52,231 nt of DNA, taken from positions 1 to 52,231 of the forward strand of contig JAJZBS010000010.1 in assembly GCA_021851885.1 (NCBI GenBank), read 5' to 3'. Source of the DNA: Actinomycetes bacterium. GTDB lineage: Bacteria > Actinomycetota > Acidimicrobiia > Acidimicrobiales > JAMCQF01. Numbering within the stretch: the first letter of the stretch is position 1; every line of letters starts with the position of its first letter. Positions 9,239 to 18,420 of the stretch are shown here, in pieces. Position numbers and translations under genes: made by a program. Under the pieces are notes generated by a model that was not told the DNA's origin, made no database searches, and saw only the letters and a program-made list of their open reading frames with translations.

Positions 9239-10429
9239 ATGCGCCCCATGAAGCTGGTCAAGGCCACGTCGTACGCCATCGCCGTGCCCCCGCCCCACCA
9301 CGGCGGGTTCGCCTGGTACTTCGTCCGCCTGGAGACGGACTCCGGCCTCGTCGGTTGGGGGGAGACGGCGGTGCTCACCGCCCTCATGGGTCACGAGCGC
9401 GCCTTCCACGAACTCATCGGCAGCATGTTCAACCGGTACCTGGTGGGTAGGGACCCGATGAACCGCGACCCGCTCAACAAGCAGATGTACGCCGGCCTCT
9501 CGTACCACCACAACGACTACATCGCAGCCGGGATCATCAGCGCCTTCGACATCGCCATGTGGGACATCTGCGGCAAGGCGTTCGGCGTGCCGGTGGCCGA
9601 CCTCCTCGGTGGCCGCCACCGCGAGCGCATCCGCACCTACACCTACATCTACGACCTGGAGCACGAGCACGGCCTCCTCGGCTCCATCGCCAACTGGGTG
9701 GGCAATCCGGCACGGTTGGCCGAGCTCGCCCGCATGCTCGTCGACCAGGGGTTCACCGGGCTGAAGCTGGACCCGCTCGACTACCTCCCCCCCGGTTCGG
9801 TCCCCCTCCAGCCGTGGGAGATCCCCCCGGCCCAGTACGACCGGGCCGAGAGGTGCATCGAGGCCATCCGCACCGCCATCGGCACCGAGGCCGACATCTG
9901 CATCGGCACTCACGGCCAGACGACGCCGTCGGTGGCAAGGCGCCTGGCCCGGCGCCTGGAGAAGTACGACCCGCTGTGGCTGGAGGAGCCCTGCCCGCCG
10001 GAGAACTTCGAGGAGATGGGGAGGATCGCCCGGTCGACCTCCATCCCCATCGCCACCGGGGAGCGCCTGGCCTACGTGCACGACTTCCAGAAGCTGTTCG
10101 CGGCCGGCGCGTGCGCGTTCGCCCAGCCCGATCTCGGCTCGTGTGGTGGGATCACCGCGGCCAAGCAGATCGCCGGCATGGCCGAGGCCTACTACGTGCT
10201 GATGGCCCCCCACGTCTGGGGTGGGCCGGTCATCACCGCCGCCGCCCTCCAGCTCGACGCGGCGACGCCGAACTTCCTCATCCAGGAGAGCATCCACACC
10301 TCCCACGGCTTCTTCGACGAGATCGTGAAGGAGCCGTTCCGCTGGGAGGACGGCGACCTGATCATCGACGACCGGCCGGGGATCGGCATCGAGCTCGACG
10401 AGGAGCGGCTGGCCGCCTACGTCATCTGA
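9239..10429 (+). CDS. Enolase-superfamily (mandelate racemase/muconate lactonizing-like) protein
   Basis: AFDIAMWDICGKAFGVPVADLLGG, LWLEEPCPPENF, IPIATGERL, FAQPDLGSCGGITAAKQIAGMAEAY, MAPHVWGGPV. Confidence 0.88.
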   Translation: MRPMKLVKATSYAIAVPPPHHGGFAWYFVRLETDSGLVGWGETAVLTALMGHERAFHELIGSMFNRYLVGRDPMNRDPLNKQMYAGLSYHHNDYIAAGIISAFDIAMWDICGKAFGVPVADLLGGRHRERIRTYTYIYDLEHEHGLLGSIANWVGNPARLAELARMLVDQGFTGLKLDPLDYLPPGSVPLQPWEIPPAQYDRAERCIEAIRTAIGTEADICIGTHGQTTPSVARRLARRLEKYDPLWLEEPCPPENFEEMGRIARSTSIPIATGERLAYVHDFQKLFAAGACAFAQPDLGSCGGITAAKQIAGMAEAYYVLMAPHVWGGPVITAAALQLDAATPNFLIQESIHTSHGFFDEIVKEPFRWEDGDLIIDDRPGIGIELDEERLAAYVI

Positions 10430-10559
10430 ACCCACCGGGCGCCGGACCCTCCGCCTCCCGCCGCGGTGGCGGGACGATCGACCCTGCCGGATCGGGTCGG
10501 CGGGGAGCACGCTCGTTGCCGGGGGTGTTGGAGGGCGAGGCGTTCGAGAGGAGGCGGCC

Positions 10560-11333
10560 ATGGGGCGTCATCGCGGGGCCGCCACGATGGTCCGTCCGGA
10601 ACCACCACGGGGCCGGGCCCGACGCCGGACCGTGCCGGTTCCGGCCGCCGCCGTGGCCAGGCGGGTCACAAGGCGGTTCGGAGGCCGGTTCTCGACCGAG
10701 CTGGGCATCGACGTCGACGCTGGCGACGCCGAGGTCGAGCGGTGGTTCCTGGCCGCCACTCTCTTCGGCACCCGGATCTCGGCAACGCTGGCCGAGCGGG
10801 CGTTCGGTGTCCTCGACAGCGCCGGGCTCCGGCGTATCGCCGACGCGGCGCAGTTCTCGTGGGATGACCTGGTGGCCCTCCTCGACGCGGGCGGCTACGC
10901 CCGCTACGACTTCAAGACGGCCTCCCGGCTCCATGCTCTGGCCGCCGCCGTCACCGAGTGGGCAGGAGGGTCGGTGGCCACGTTCGGCTCCCGCCACACC
11001 TCCTACCCGGAGCTACGTGACGCGCTCGACGACCTGCCGGGATGGGGGCCGGTCACGGTCGGCCTGTTCCTCCGGGAGCTGCGCACCGTCTGGCTGGGGG
11101 CCAGCCCGCCCCTCGACACCCGCGCAGAGGAGATCGCCCGCCACCTCCGCCTGTACACCGCGGCGGCGGGACGGGACCCGTTGGGGGCGATCACTCGACT
11201 GTCAGACGAGGCCGGTCTCGACGCCCGGGACGTGGAGGGTGGGCTGGTCAGGATGTGGCTGGCGCACCGGCACGCCATGGCCGGCTGTCCCGGTGGGGCG
11301 GCGTGCACCGGCCTCGCCCCTGTCGGCGGGTGA
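10560..11333 (+). CDS. HhH-GPD DNA glycosylase-like protein
   Basis: HhH-like LDDLPGWGPVTVGLFLREL followed by LDTRAEEIARHL at the position of the catalytic Asp (DTH) motif. Confidence 0.55.
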   Translation: MGRHRGAATMVRPEPPRGRARRRTVPVPAAAVARRVTRRFGGRFSTELGIDVDAGDAEVERWFLAATLFGTRISATLAERAFGVLDSAGLRRIADAAQFSWDDLVALLDAGGYARYDFKTASRLHALAAAVTEWAGGSVATFGSRHTSYPELRDALDDLPGWGPVTVGLFLRELRTVWLGASPPLDTRAEEIARHLRLYTAAAGRDPLGAITRLSDEAGLDARDVEGGLVRMWLAHRHAMAGCPGGAACTGLAPVGG

Positions 11334-11335
11334 GC

Positions 11336-11353
11336 GCCCCTGCCACCAGGGGC
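11336..11353. terminator. Hairpin between convergent genes
   Basis: GCCCCT-GCCACC-AGGGGC, perfect 6-bp arms, 3 bp after the stop of the 10560-11333 gene. No U-tract. Confidence 0.4.
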
Positions 11354-11378
11354 ACCACGGATACCACGCCCGGTTCCG

Positions 11379-11918
11379 TCAGCTCCCGTTGGCGCAGTCG
11401 ATGCAGAGCACGTTGACAGGATCGGCCAGCTGGCGGCGGTCCTTCACGAGGAAGCAGGAGCGGCAGACGAACTCGTCGGCGCCCCGTGGCCGGTACTCCT
11501 CGGTGGCCGTGGCCAGGAGGGTGGGCGCCTCGTCCTCTTCGGGCTCCTCCTCCTCGACCTCCTCGCCCTCCGCGGCCGGCCCGCCACCCATCCGTTCCCG
11601 GAGGATCACGTCGAGGTCGGCCTCCGTCTCCTCGGCCTCATCCTCGTCCTCGTCCTCGTCGCCGGCGGCGACCCGGGCCACTGTGACGGCCGGCTGGCCC
11701 TCCTCGCCCTCCTCCTCGGCGAGCGCCTCCTCGTCCAGCTCCTCCTCCTCGATGGCGAGCTCGGCCGCCTCCTCGTCCTGTTCCTCGTCGAGCGCCTCGT
11801 CGGCTTCTTCGAGCTCGACGTCGTCGAGGTCGACCTCGAACACGGCACCCGCTTCCGGGTCCTCCAACTCGTCTTCGCTCTCGCCGCCGTGCAGCAGCGC
11901 TCGGGTGTCGGTCTGCAT
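11379..11918 (-). CDS. DUF4193-like zinc-ribbon protein with long acidic N-terminus
   Basis: C-terminus DEFVCRSCFLVKDRRQLADPVNVLCIDCANGS. ATG at 11918 with AAGGGAG upstream. Confidence 0.75.
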   Translation of the reverse strand: MQTDTRALLHGGESEDELEDPEAGAVFEVDLDDVELEEADEALDEEQDEEAAELAIEEEELDEEALAEEEGEEGQPAVTVARVAAGDEDEDEDEAEETEADLDVILRERMGGGPAAEGEEVEEEEPEEDEAPTLLATATEEYRPRGADEFVCRSCFLVKDRRQLADPVNVLCIDCANGS

Positions 11919-11968
11919 CGGTGCTCCCTTCGAGATGCGTTCGAGTCCGCGACCGCGGACGTGCCGGA

Positions 11969-13327
11969 TCAGCCCACCAGGTGCGTCGTCGGGGCCAGAT
12001 GGGTGCTGAACCAGTCTCGGGCGGCGGCGGCCGCTTTGTCGAGGGTGCCCGCCTCCTCGAACAGGTGGGTGGCGCCGGGTACGACCAGGAGCTGGGTCTC
12101 GCAGTGCATCTGGGCCTGTGCGGACCTGTTCAGCTCCAGGACCAGATCGTCGTGGCCGCCCACGATGAGCAGGGTCGGAGCGGTGACGTCGGCCAACCTG
12201 GGGCCGGCCAGGTCGGGGCGCCCGCCCCTGGAGACGACGGCGGCCACCTCCGCGCCCTGTTCGGCGGCGGCCCACAGCGCCGCCCCGGCCCCCGTGCTGG
12301 CGCCGAAGTAGCCGATGGGGAGGCCGCTCGCCTCCGGCTGGGCGCGTAGCCACGCGGTGGCGTCGGCCAGCCGGCGTCCCAGCAGCTCGATGTCGAACAC
12401 GTTGGCCCGGTCGAGCTCCTCGTCCACCGTGAGGAGGTCGAAGAGGAGTGTCCCCAGGCCGGCGTCGTTGAGTACGGCCGCGACGTATCGGTTGCGCGGG
12501 CTGTGCCGGCTGCTGCCGCTGCCGTGGGCGAAGAGGACGATCCCGGTGGCGGTCTCCGGCACGCTCAGGTGCCCTCCCAGCCGGACCGGGCCGGCCATCA
12601 CCACGATGTCCTCGTCGATCGCCGGCGGGTCGTCCGCACCGTCCCGCCCGCCTGCGCCCCTGCTGTCCGCGGTCATGGCCACGGGGGGGCGCTCGATGCC
12701 GGCCGCCTCCAGGAGGGCCACCACCTCGTCCTCGTCGACCTGGGTGAAGTCCTCGTAGAACTGGCCGATGGCGAAGAACTGCCCGGGCGTCTCCAGGCTG
12801 ACGAATTCGTCGGCCACCGGCCCGATGCGGGCCTCCCATCCAGGCGGTGCCACCGGCACGGCCAGCACCACGCGCGCCGCGCCGTGCGCCCTCGCCACCA
12901 TGCATGCGGCCCGCGCCGTGGATCCGGTGGCGAGGCCGTCGTCCACGATCACCGCCGTCCTCCCCGTCAGGTCGAGCCGGGGCCGACCCCGCCGGAACCG
13001 TCCGGCGCGGCGTTCGAGCTCGGCTCGCTCCCGGGCCTCGACGGCGGCCAGCTCGGCTCCCTCGACTCCGGCGGCCCGCACCACCTCGTCGTTGACGACG
13101 CGGACCCCGTCCTCGCCGATCGCACCCATGCCGAGCTCCGGCTGGAACGGCACGCCGAGTTTGCGGACCAGGATCACGTCCAGCGGGGCACCGAGCGCCC
13201 GCGCCACCTCGGCGGCCACGGGCACGCCGCCGCGGGGCAGGCCGAGGACGACCGCTGCCTCACCCTGCAGATCATGCAGGCGGCTGCTCAGCCGACGCCC
13301 CGCATCGGTCCGGTCCTTGAATCGCAT
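11969..13327 (-). CDS. Phosphoribosyltransferase - dienelactone-hydrolase-like fusion protein
   Basis: N-terminal PRT motif TAVIVDDGLATGSTARAA; C-terminal alpha/beta hydrolase LFAHGSGSSRHSPRN, GYFGASTGAGAAL, HDDLV, GATHLFEE. Confidence 0.88.
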   Translation of the reverse strand: MRFKDRTDAGRRLSSRLHDLQGEAAVVLGLPRGGVPVAAEVARALGAPLDVILVRKLGVPFQPELGMGAIGEDGVRVVNDEVVRAAGVEGAELAAVEARERAELERRAGRFRRGRPRLDLTGRTAVIVDDGLATGSTARAACMVARAHGAARVVLAVPVAPPGWEARIGPVADEFVSLETPGQFFAIGQFYEDFTQVDEDEVVALLEAAGIERPPVAMTADSRGAGGRDGADDPPAIDEDIVVMAGPVRLGGHLSVPETATGIVLFAHGSGSSRHSPRNRYVAAVLNDAGLGTLLFDLLTVDEELDRANVFDIELLGRRLADATAWLRAQPEASGLPIGYFGASTGAGAALWAAAEQGAEVAAVVSRGGRPDLAGPRLADVTAPTLLIVGGHDDLVLELNRSAQAQMHCETQLLVVPGATHLFEEAGTLDKAAAAARDWFSTHLAPTTHLVG

Positions 13328-13512
13328 GTCGTTCTCCTCCCGCGCCCTGCCACCTTGTGCTGGCGGCAGCGTGGTCGCCAGGGTCCATGGTCACCACTGG
13401 ACGGCCATCACACGCGGCAGCAAAACGGCGTGCCGGGTCGAGCTCCGGCGGTCACGCCGGATGGAGGGTCGGCCGGCGCCCGTCCCGGAGGCGGGACGTC
13501 CCCGGCGTGCCG

Positions 13513-14301
13513 TCACACGGTTCCGGCGGTCAGCCCCGAACGCCCGCCGTCGACAGTGATGACCGCCCCGTTCACGAACGACGAATCGGCCGAGGCCAGG
13601 AACAGCGCGACCCGGGCCACCTCCTCGGGATCGCCGACCCGGCCGAGTGGTGTGACCTGGGCGATGTGGTCGCGCATGGCGTCGATCATCATCCCGGTGG
13701 CCACGCCCCCGCTGGCGATGCAGTTCACCCGGATCCCCAGCTTGCCGAACTCGTGAGCGCCGACGTGCGTCAGCGGGATCAGGCCTCCTTTGGCGACCGA
13801 GTACGCGGCGATGGACGGGTTGCCGAAGAGCGCATCGAGGGACGCGTGATGGATCACCGACGCGGCTGCTGACCGTTCGAGGCACGGAAGCAGCGCAGCC
13901 GTGCAGGTGAAGGCGCTCGTCAGGTTGACGTCGAGGAGCTCCTGCCACAGCTGAGCCGTCGTCTGCTGGAGGGTGGCGGCCACGTGGGCGCCGGCGTTGT
14001 TGAAGAGGACATCGACCCGTTCATGACGGTCGGCGATCGCCTCGGCGGCGCGTGCCACGTCCACCCGATCGGCGACGTCCGCCGTGTGGACCTCGATGGC
14101 CAGCCCTTCGGTGCGGAGCTCGGCGGCGAGGGAGTCGTTGCCGGCGCCGTCACGGTCGATCCCGACGACGGTGGCGCCGTGGCGGGCGAAGAGGCGGGCG
14201 CTGGCCCTGCCGATACCGGACGCCGAGCCGGTGATCACCGCTACGGCACCTTCCAGGCGCCGCGCCGGGTCGCCGGACCCCGTTGTTGGCGGTGCGGGCA
14301 T
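13513..14301 (-). CDS. SDR family oxidoreductase
   Basis: AVITGSASGIGRASARLFA, NNAG, YSVAKGG. Confidence 0.92.
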   Translation of the reverse strand: MPAPPTTGSGDPARRLEGAVAVITGSASGIGRASARLFARHGATVVGIDRDGAGNDSLAAELRTEGLAIEVHTADVADRVDVARAAEAIADRHERVDVLFNNAGAHVAATLQQTTAQLWQELLDVNLTSAFTCTAALLPCLERSAAASVIHHASLDALFGNPSIAAYSVAKGGLIPLTHVGAHEFGKLGIRVNCIASGGVATGMMIDAMRDHIAQVTPLGRVGDPEEVARVALFLASADSSFVNGAVITVDGGRSGLTAGTV

Positions 14302-14304
14302 GGC

Positions 14305-15552
14305 TCAGCCCACCTCGGCGTGCCAGGCGCGTGAGCGCACGTGGTCGGGCACCGGATGGCGGAACAGTTCGGCGGCGTTCGACCACGTCACCTTCTCCTT
14401 GATCCCTTCGGGCAACGAGGCGATCTGCGCGTGGAGGAAGGGCTGGGTGTCCGGCCAGGTTGAGTCGGCGTGAGGATAGTCGCATTCGACCATGACCCGG
14501 TCGGCGCCGATCCGGTCGATCATCTCGAACCCGGCGGCGTCGTCGAGTGCGCAGAACCAGAAATTCCGGCGCAAGACCTCGAGCGGGTGGAGATCCTCGT
14601 CCACCCACCCGCCGGTGAACTCCCGGTACCGGAAGCAGTGCTCGATCCGGTCGACGAGGGCCGGCACCCAGTCGATGCCCCCCTCGGAGATGGCGATGCG
14701 CAGCCGTGGAAACCGCAGGGCCACCTTGGAGAAGAGCCAGTCGGTGGTGGTGATGATCGACCCGACGAAGAACAGGGCGGTGGTGACCTCGGGCGGCGCG
14801 TCAGACGATCCGCCGACGATCGACGACGCCGACCCGACATGCAGGCAGAGCACGGTGTCCGTGTCCTCGCAGGCGGCGAGCAGCGGGTCCCAGTAGCCGG
14901 TGTGGATGCTCGGCAGGCCGAGCTTCTCCGGCATCTCCGGGAAAGACAGCGCCCGGAACCCCCGCTCGGCGTTGCGCCGGACCTCGGAGGCGGCCACCTC
15001 CGGGTCGCGCAACCACGTCACCTGCAACGGGATGAACCGTTCCGGATGCCCTCCGACCCAGGCATCGAGATGCCAATCGTTCCACGCCCGCATGGCCGCC
15101 AGCCCCACCTCGGGATCCTTGGCCTCGGAGAACCGTGCCCCGGCGAAGCCGGCGACCATCGACGGGAAGCACAGGGACGCCCAGATCCCCGCCCGGTCCA
15201 TGTCCTCGACCCGTGCGTCGGCGTCGAAGCAGCCACGGCGCATGTGGTCGAACCGGGTGGGCTCCATCGAGTACTCCGCAGGCGGCCTGCCGGCTACCGC
15301 ATTGGTCCCCGCGTTCGGGATGAGGCGGTCCTCGAACTGCCAGACCTGGCTGCCGTCGGCCTGCTCCACCACCCGCGGCGCCCGTTCCGCCAGTCGTGCC
15401 GGCATGCGCCCCTCGAACGTGTCCGGTGGCTCGACCAGGTGGTCGTCCACGGAGATGATGGTGTACTCCCTGGTCCTCGGCTCGACCTCGGGGAGGAAGG
15501 TGACCGAGCGGGGACGGCCTACGCCGATGGTGAGGCCTTCGAGTGTCGACAT
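14305..15552 (-). CDS. Amidohydrolase (ACMSD-like TIM barrel)
   Basis: SVDDHLVEPPDTF, CLHVGS, AISEGGIDWVPALVDR, MVECDYPHADSTWP. Confidence 0.88.
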   Translation of the reverse strand: MSTLEGLTIGVGRPRSVTFLPEVEPRTREYTIISVDDHLVEPPDTFEGRMPARLAERAPRVVEQADGSQVWQFEDRLIPNAGTNAVAGRPPAEYSMEPTRFDHMRRGCFDADARVEDMDRAGIWASLCFPSMVAGFAGARFSEAKDPEVGLAAMRAWNDWHLDAWVGGHPERFIPLQVTWLRDPEVAASEVRRNAERGFRALSFPEMPEKLGLPSIHTGYWDPLLAACEDTDTVLCLHVGSASSIVGGSSDAPPEVTTALFFVGSIITTTDWLFSKVALRFPRLRIAISEGGIDWVPALVDRIEHCFRYREFTGGWVDEDLHPLEVLRRNFWFCALDDAAGFEMIDRIGADRVMVECDYPHADSTWPDTQPFLHAQIASLPEGIKEKVTWSNAAELFRHPVPDHVRSRAWHAEVG

Positions 15553-15617
15553 GGTGCTGCTCCTTACCTGTGGTGGCGGTGCGGGTGGTGGTGCGGCTTC
15601 AGCGCCCGACGGGGCGG

Positions 15618-15923
15618 TCAGGCCCCGGTGCCGGTCCGGTACTGGACGGCGGTCCGGCTGGCCAGGATGGGCCGGATGTGCTCGGTCACCAGGGCGACGT
15701 GGGCCGGATGGGCGGCATAGGCCCGGTAGCCGTCCTCGTCGTCGAAGTCGGCAACGACTGCCAGGTCTGCGTTGTCGGGGGCGAGGCCGGCGTCGGTGCC
15801 GAAGCTGTACGCACGGATGCCCGGGATGGCGGCCGGGAGCCCGGCGAGACCGTCGAGCACGGCGGACACCTGGTCGCCGGTGGTGCCGGGTCCCCAGGTC
15901 ATGAGGACGACGTGTCGGAACAT
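15618..15923 (-). CDS. Dabb (stress-responsive A/B barrel) domain protein
   Basis: MFRHVVLMTWGPGTTGDQVSAVLDGLAGLPAAIPGIRAYSFGTDAGL....DLAVVADFDDEDGYRAYAAHPAH. Confidence 0.85.
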   Translation of the reverse strand: MFRHVVLMTWGPGTTGDQVSAVLDGLAGLPAAIPGIRAYSFGTDAGLAPDNADLAVVADFDDEDGYRAYAAHPAHVALVTEHIRPILASRTAVQYRTGTGA

Positions 15924-15925
15924 GG

Positions 15926-17056
15926 TTACCTCGCTTCTCGTGTCGGGGGTTTTGGTGTCGGTGCTTCGTGCGTGGGGGCAGGGGTGCAGACCGTCAGGTG
16001 GCGGCGGAGCGGTGCGACGACCTCGGCACCGAGCCGCTCGACCCGTTCGAGCTGTGCGCCCAGTTCCTCGTCGGGGAAGAGGGCACGCAGGGCGAGGTGC
16101 ACCCGGGACCAGCCAGCCAGCCCATCGAGCACGGCGGTCAGGCCGTCCACCAGGTCGGTAGCCGACCCGAGGTGATGGACGTAGCGGGTGATGGCGCCGA
16201 GGGCCAGGCCCCCGTCGGCTACCGGCTGGCCGCCGATCCTGCCGGCGTAGACGTCGGTGCCGGCCTGGAGCTGCTCGTAGGTGGCCTGTTGGGCGGCGAA
16301 CCCGGCGAGCGCCGACTCGGCGTTGCCGCCGGGGTCGGTGAGCACCACGGAGAGGTTCACGCCGAACGTGAACGGCCGGTCATCGCCGGCGAGCGAGGCG
16401 CGCAACCGGGCGGCGCTCGCCGCCACCAGGTCCGGGTCGCCCCGGCCGACCAGGTGGCCGTCGGCGTGCCGGCCGACCCGGTCGAGCGCGCCCGGCGCGT
16501 ACCCACCCAGCCAGATGGGGATCCCACCGTCGCGGACGGGTGCCGGGGTGACCAGGGCGTCGTTGAAGGAGAAGTGCTCCCCGTGCCACGAGAACGGCTC
16601 GGCCCGCCAGCACCGTCGTAGGACCTGCACCAGTTCGTCCAGCCGGGCGCCTCGCTGCGTGGGGTCCACGCCGTAGAGGGCGAACTCGTGGGGGAGGTAG
16701 CCGGCGCCCAGCCCGAGGAGGAGGCGCCCGCCGCTCAGGTTGTCGACGACCGACGCTTCTTCGGCCAGCCGGACCGGGTGGCACAGCGGCCCGACCACCA
16801 CGCCGGCGCCGAGCTCGATGGTCGTCGTGGCGGCGGCGACGGCGGCCAGGAGCACCAGCGGCGCCGGGAGGTAGCCGTCGACCAGGCCGTGGTGCTCGCT
16901 CGCCCAGAAGACGTCGAAGCCGGCGGCCTCGGCGGCGCGGGCCAGCGGCACGGCGTCCGAGTAGTGGTGCCGGCGCTCGCTCGGGCGCTGCTGGCCCGTG
17001 TAGAGGCCGATCCCGAACGACACCTGCGCCGGGCCGCGACGGCCGTCCGGGCTCAT
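15926..17056 (-). CDS. LLM-class flavin-dependent oxidoreductase
   Basis: FWASEHHGLVDGYLPAPLVLLAAVAAATTTIELGAGVVVGPLCHPVRLAEEASVVDNLSGGR. ATG 17056 overlaps the ferredoxin stop. Confidence 0.9.
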   Translation of the reverse strand: MSPDGRRGPAQVSFGIGLYTGQQRPSERRHHYSDAVPLARAAEAAGFDVFWASEHHGLVDGYLPAPLVLLAAVAAATTTIELGAGVVVGPLCHPVRLAEEASVVDNLSGGRLLLGLGAGYLPHEFALYGVDPTQRGARLDELVQVLRRCWRAEPFSWHGEHFSFNDALVTPAPVRDGGIPIWLGGYAPGALDRVGRHADGHLVGRGDPDLVAASAARLRASLAGDDRPFTFGVNLSVVLTDPGGNAESALAGFAAQQATYEQLQAGTDVYAGRIGGQPVADGGLALGAITRYVHHLGSATDLVDGLTAVLDGLAGWSRVHLALRALFPDEELGAQLERVERLGAEVVAPLRRHLTVCTPAPTHEAPTPKPPTREAR

Positions 17057-17271
17057 ACGAGCGGCACGTCGTTCCCGCCCTCGTCGACCAGGGTGATGGC
17101 CCGCCCCGGGCAGTTGCGGGCGACGGCCAGGAGGCGGGCGTCGTCGGCGCTGCCACCCGGCACCACCTCGGCGAGCTCCTCGTCGTCGAAGCGGAACACG
17201 GCCGGTGCATCGGCGACGCACTTGCCCGAGCTGATGCACAGCTCCTGGTCGATCCGGATCGTGTAGCCCAT
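17053..17271 (-). CDS. P450-type [3Fe-4S] ferredoxin
   Basis: MGYTIRIDQELCISSGKCVADAPAVFRFDDEELAEV...VARNCPGRAITL: C-x5-C...CP pattern lacking the second Cys. Confidence 0.88.
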   Translation of the reverse strand: MGYTIRIDQELCISSGKCVADAPAVFRFDDEELAEVVPGGSADDARLLAVARNCPGRAITLVDEGGNDVPLV

Positions 17272-17415
17272 GTGTCGGCTCCTTCGTTCGTTGCTCATGC
17301 TCCGACCGCCAGCCGCAGGAGCGGCCGCCGTTGCGTGGGGGCGTCCCGGCACGCGGACCGGGTGTCACCCTCGAAGCGTCGTGTGCAAGCGTCCTGTCTC
17401 GATGTCCCCTGTCGC

Positions 17416-18162
17416 CTACTGCAGGCCCCCTGCTGCGCCACCGTCGACGGGGATCGCCGCGCCGGTGATGAAGCGGGCCTGGTCGGAGCAGAGGAAGGCG
17501 ACGATGGCACCGAAGTCGGCAGGATCGCCGACGGTGCCGGCCGGGATCTGGGCAGCGAGCGACGACATGTCATCGCCGACCAGGGAACGGACCCGGTCGG
17601 TGGCGTGGTAGCCGGGCTGGAGCGAGTTGACGGTCACGCCGTGGCGCGCCACCTCGGTCGCCACCGTCTTCACGAACCCGGTGGCGCCGGCCCGGGCCGT
17701 GTTCGAGGTGATGAGGTTGGCGATCGGCTGGCGGACGCTGATCGACGTGATGGCGACGACCCGGCCCCAGCCCTGGTCGCACATGCCGGGGATCGCCGCC
17801 TTGCACATGGCCACCACCGACAGCAGATTGAGCGAGAGGGCCTTCTCGTAGGCGGCCAGCTCCGTGGTCTCGAACGTCCCGGGTGGGGGACCACCGGCGT
17901 TGGTCACCAGGATGTCGAGGCCGCCGAGCATGGCGGCCGCCTGCTCGACGAACCCGGCGGCACCCTCGGGGGAGCCCACGTCGGCACCAACGCCCAGCGC
18001 ACCGTGCCCGATGCGCCGGGCGGCGTCCTCGGCCCGCTCGGCGTCGCGCCCGCACAGGACGACGGAGGCGCCCTCGGAAGCGAGCGCACGGGCGGCCTCC
18101 CACCCGAGCCCGGCGGTGCCCGCCGCGACCGCGGCTCGACGACCGATCAGACCGAGTTCCAT
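17416..18162 (-). CDS. SDR family oxidoreductase
   Basis: MELGLIGRRAAVAAGTAGLGWEAARALASEGASVVLCGRD, NAGGPPPG, 3-oxoacyl-ACP-reductase-like C-terminus. Confidence 0.9.
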   Translation of the reverse strand: MELGLIGRRAAVAAGTAGLGWEAARALASEGASVVLCGRDAERAEDAARRIGHGALGVGADVGSPEGAAGFVEQAAAMLGGLDILVTNAGGPPPGTFETTELAAYEKALSLNLLSVVAMCKAAIPGMCDQGWGRVVAITSISVRQPIANLITSNTARAGATGFVKTVATEVARHGVTVNSLQPGYHATDRVRSLVGDDMSSLAAQIPAGTVGDPADFGAIVAFLCSDQARFITGAAIPVDGGAAGGLQ

Positions 18163-18278
18163 CTCCCCCTCCAGCGTGCTCGTGGCGCCGCGTGCAGCTC
18201 CTGCTGCGGTTCGCCGGTCCCTGTGCGAGGACCGGTCAGGTGGCACCGGCTGTGGCGCCGCCCGTGCCCGGCCGGCCG

Positions 18279-18307
18279 TGGACAGGTGCCCGACCCGTGG
18301 GTACTAT
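18279..18307 (+). promoter_or_regulatory. Predicted sigma70-type promoter of the 18421 amidohydrolase
   Basis: TGGACA (18279-18284) - 17 bp - TACTAT (18302-18307). Confidence 0.55.
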
Positions 18308-18311
18308 AGCA

Positions 18312-18331
18312 GTAGTCAGTGTTATGACGAC
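18312..18331. promoter_or_regulatory. Predicted operator, dyad site 1 (minus orientation GTCG-N12-CTAC)
   Basis: Reverse complement GTCGTCATAACACTGACTAC; shares core with sites at 32195 and 42772; lies at the predicted start of transcription. Confidence 0.5.
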
Positions 18332-18420
18332 GGGTTGACATGAGCGGTCGCGCGCTGCTCACGCCGCACCAACGCCGGTGGCGGTGCCCGTCAGGTCGAT
18401 CAATGGGGGGTCGCAAGCGC

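Noticed and set aside
9167-10561. 464-aa antisense ORF opposite the enolase-superfamily gene
   Set aside because: No recognisable domain; mirror-frame artefact of the plus-strand gene.
11500-11830. Repetitive CTCCTC/GTCCTC tract as a structural DNA element
   Set aside because: Fully explained by Glu/Asp codons of the acidic DUF4193-like protein on the minus strand.
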